From an uncultured Pseudomonadota bacterium (GTDB lineage: Bacteria > Pseudomonadota > Alphaproteobacteria > RF32 > CAG-239), in contig CADBMG010000150.1 of NCBI GenBank assembly GCA_902795745.1, positions 1 to 7,541 of the forward strand: a DNA stretch of 7,541 nt, read 5' to 3'. Made by a program: the position numbers and the translations under genes. Of the stretch, positions 6,010 through 7,541 are shown piece by piece (position 1 is the first letter of the stretch; each line of letters starts with the position of its first letter). Under the pieces are notes generated by a model. That model did no database searches and was not told the origin of the DNA. It was given only the letters and a program-made list of their open reading frames with translations.

Positions 6010-7541
6010 ATGCCAGAACAAAAGATTAATCCGCGCAAAACATTTGCGATTATTTCACACCCGGATGCGGGTAAAACGACTTTAACCGAAAAATTATTGC
6101 TTTTCGGCGGAGCTATTCAGCAGGCTGGTGCGGTAAAAGCTCGCGGCGAAAATCGTAAGGCTCATTCCGACTGGATGAAAGTGGAACAGGAGAGAGGAAT
6201 CTCCGTTGCTTCTTCGGTTATGAATTTCGAATATGCCGATACAACATTTAATCTGTTGGATACTCCGGGCCACGAAGATTTTTCGGAAGATACTTATCGC
6301 GTTCTGACTGCGGTTGATTCTGCTGTAATGGTGCTCGATTCCGCCAAAGGTATTGAGGCACAAACCAAAAAATTGTTTGAGGTAAGCCGTTTGCGCAACA
6401 TTCCGATTATGACCTTTATCAATAAGTTGGATCGTGAAGGATTGGATCCTTTCGAATTGTTGGATGATATTGAAAATACTTTGGCTTTAGAAGTTACACC
6501 TGCCAGCTGGCCGATAGGCAGCGGTAAGGATTTCTTGGGCTGTTACGATATTTTGAATGATAGGCTTATTTTGATGAACAAAGGCGGCAACAAGTCGCAG
6601 ATTAATGACACTATTGAGACTTGTAACGGATTGGACGATCCTAAACTTGATGAGTTGTTGCCGGCTCATGCTGTGGCTAAATTGCGTGAAGATGTGGCAA
6701 TGGTAAGAGAACTTTGTCCGGCATTTAATATAGAGGACTATTTAAGCGGTTCGTTAACACCGGTGTTCTTTGGCAGTGCGGTTAATAATTTTGGTGTACG
6801 TGAAGTTTTGCAAGGTTTGACCGACTATGCTCCGACGCCGCGTCCGCAACCGAGTGCCGAGCGAACAGTTGAAGCAAATGAATCGAAGGTTACCGGATTT
6901 GTATTTAAAATCCAAGCCAATATGGATCCGAAGCACCGTGATCGTATTGCTTTTATGCGCATTTGTTCCGGTCATTTTAAGCGCGGTATGAGCTTGTTAC
7001 AGGTTAGAACGGGAAAAGAAATTAAAATAGCAACTCCGGTGATGTTCTTGGCACAAGAACGTGAATTAACCGAAGATGCTTATGCCGGCGATATTATAGG
7101 TATTCCAAATCACGGTCAACTGAGAATAGGAGATACTTTAACCGAAGGAGAGAAAATTCACTATACCGGAATTCCGAGTTTTGCTCCTGAATTATTGAAG
7201 TCAGTACGAGCCAAAGATCCGCTTAAATCAAAACATCTTGCCAGTGCTTTGCAACAAATTGCCGAAGAAGGTGGTGCCAGTATATTTAAGCCGCTTACAG
7301 GTGCGGAATATATTGTCGGAGTAGTGGGTGTTTTGCAATTTGAGGTCATTGCCGATCGCTTACGTACGGAATTTAATGTTGATGTTATTTTTGAGCCTAC
7401 TCAGTATTTTACGGCACGTTGGATAAGTTCGGAAGATAAAGCACAATTGGAAAAATTTTATACGGCATATCAGCTTAATTTGGCTGATGACTATAACGGA
7501 GCAAGAGTGTTTTTGGCGCGCAATGCTTGGCATTTAGGCAA
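6010..7541 (+). CDS. prfC: Peptide chain release factor 3 (RF3), 3'-truncated
   Basis: RF3 is a cytoplasmic translational GTPase that helps RF1/RF2 leave the ribosome after peptide release. The frame is open from ATG 6010 to the window end, giving 510 complete codons of an expected ~527. Only the last stretch of the C-terminal domain and the stop are missing. The GTPase motifs are intact: P-loop HPDAGKTT (17-24), the switch I region EQERGIS (59-65), DTPGH (84-88) followed by the RF3-typical EDFSEDTYR, and NKLD (138-141). The switch region, WPIGSGK and GAEYIVGVVGVLQFEV toward the C-terminus follow RF3 and not elongation factor G. GAGGA (6001-6005) lies 4 bases before the ATG. It is separated from mtnN by 84 bases with a candidate promoter. 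Confidence 0.96.
   Translation, partial: MPEQKINPRKTFAIISHPDAGKTTLTEKLLLFGGAIQQAGAVKARGENRKAHSDWMKVEQERGISVASSVMNFEYADTTFNLLDTPGHEDFSEDTYRVLTAVDSAVMVLDSAKGIEAQTKKLFEVSRLRNIPIMTFINKLDREGLDPFELLDDIENTLALEVTPASWPIGSGKDFLGCYDILNDRLILMNKGGNKSQINDTIETCNGLDDPKLDELLPAHAVAKLREDVAMVRELCPAFNIEDYLSGSLTPVFFGSAVNNFGVREVLQGLTDYAPTPRPQPSAERTVEANESKVTGFVFKIQANMDPKHRDRIAFMRICSGHFKRGMSLLQVRTGKEIKIATPVMFLAQERELTEDAYAGDIIGIPNHGQLRIGDTLTEGEKIHYTGIPSFAPELLKSVRAKDPLKSKHLASALQQIAEEGGASIFKPLTGAEYIVGVVGVLQFEVIADRLRTEFNVDVIFEPTQYFTARWISSEDKAQLEKFYTAYQLNLADDYNGARVFLARNAWHLG

Overview
The window is a compact, AT-rich (about 40% GC by eye) piece of a Gram-negative chromosome with every gene on the + strand. An MsbA-type exporter, MlaA and MlaC show a cell with an outer membrane and asymmetric lipid transport. 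The protein sequences look proteobacterial. An AT-rich, host-associated alphaproteobacterium is my best guess, but it rests on overall feel and not on a marker gene. The standard code fits: TGG encodes Trp, and TAA, TAG and TGA are all used as stops. Most genes carry a GAGGA-like Shine-Dalgarno (SD) sequence 4-9 bases before ATG.

Layout. (1) 2-352 is the C-terminal end of a gene entering from the left, probably a sugar transferase of surface-polysaccharide type. It is followed after 22 bases by (2) 375-2135, a full-length MsbA-like ABC half-transporter with every nucleotide-binding motif intact. (3) 2136-3394 is a self-contained transcription unit: two candidate sigma70 promoters (the first with perfect TTGACA and TATAAT boxes), a tandem 17-bp repeat, an unrecognised 361-residue protein (2270-3355), and a strong intrinsic terminator. 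(4) 3421-5925 looks like one operon: promoter, mlaA, mlaC, a small unknown gene (4871-5230) and mtnN, with 17-20 bases between genes. (5) 6010-7541 is prfC (peptide chain release factor 3), preceded by its own candidate promoter and cut by the window end after about 510 of roughly 527 codons.

How they fit together. The sugar transferase and the MsbA-like flippase would make and export lipid A-linked glycolipid. MlaA and MlaC form the outer-membrane and periplasmic arms of the phospholipid transport route that keeps the outer leaflet free of phospholipid. The inner-membrane MlaFEDB complex is not in this window. mtnN (adenosine-thioether salvage) and prfC (translation) are housekeeping genes with no obvious functional tie to the envelope genes.

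The least ordinary parts are the orphan 361-residue gene, with its own promoters, terminator, repeats, missing SD and different codon use, and the junction after mlaC, where a strong SD drives a four-codon reading frame whose stop overlaps the start of the next gene. I saw no RNA gene, CRISPR array, insertion sequence or prophage signature.
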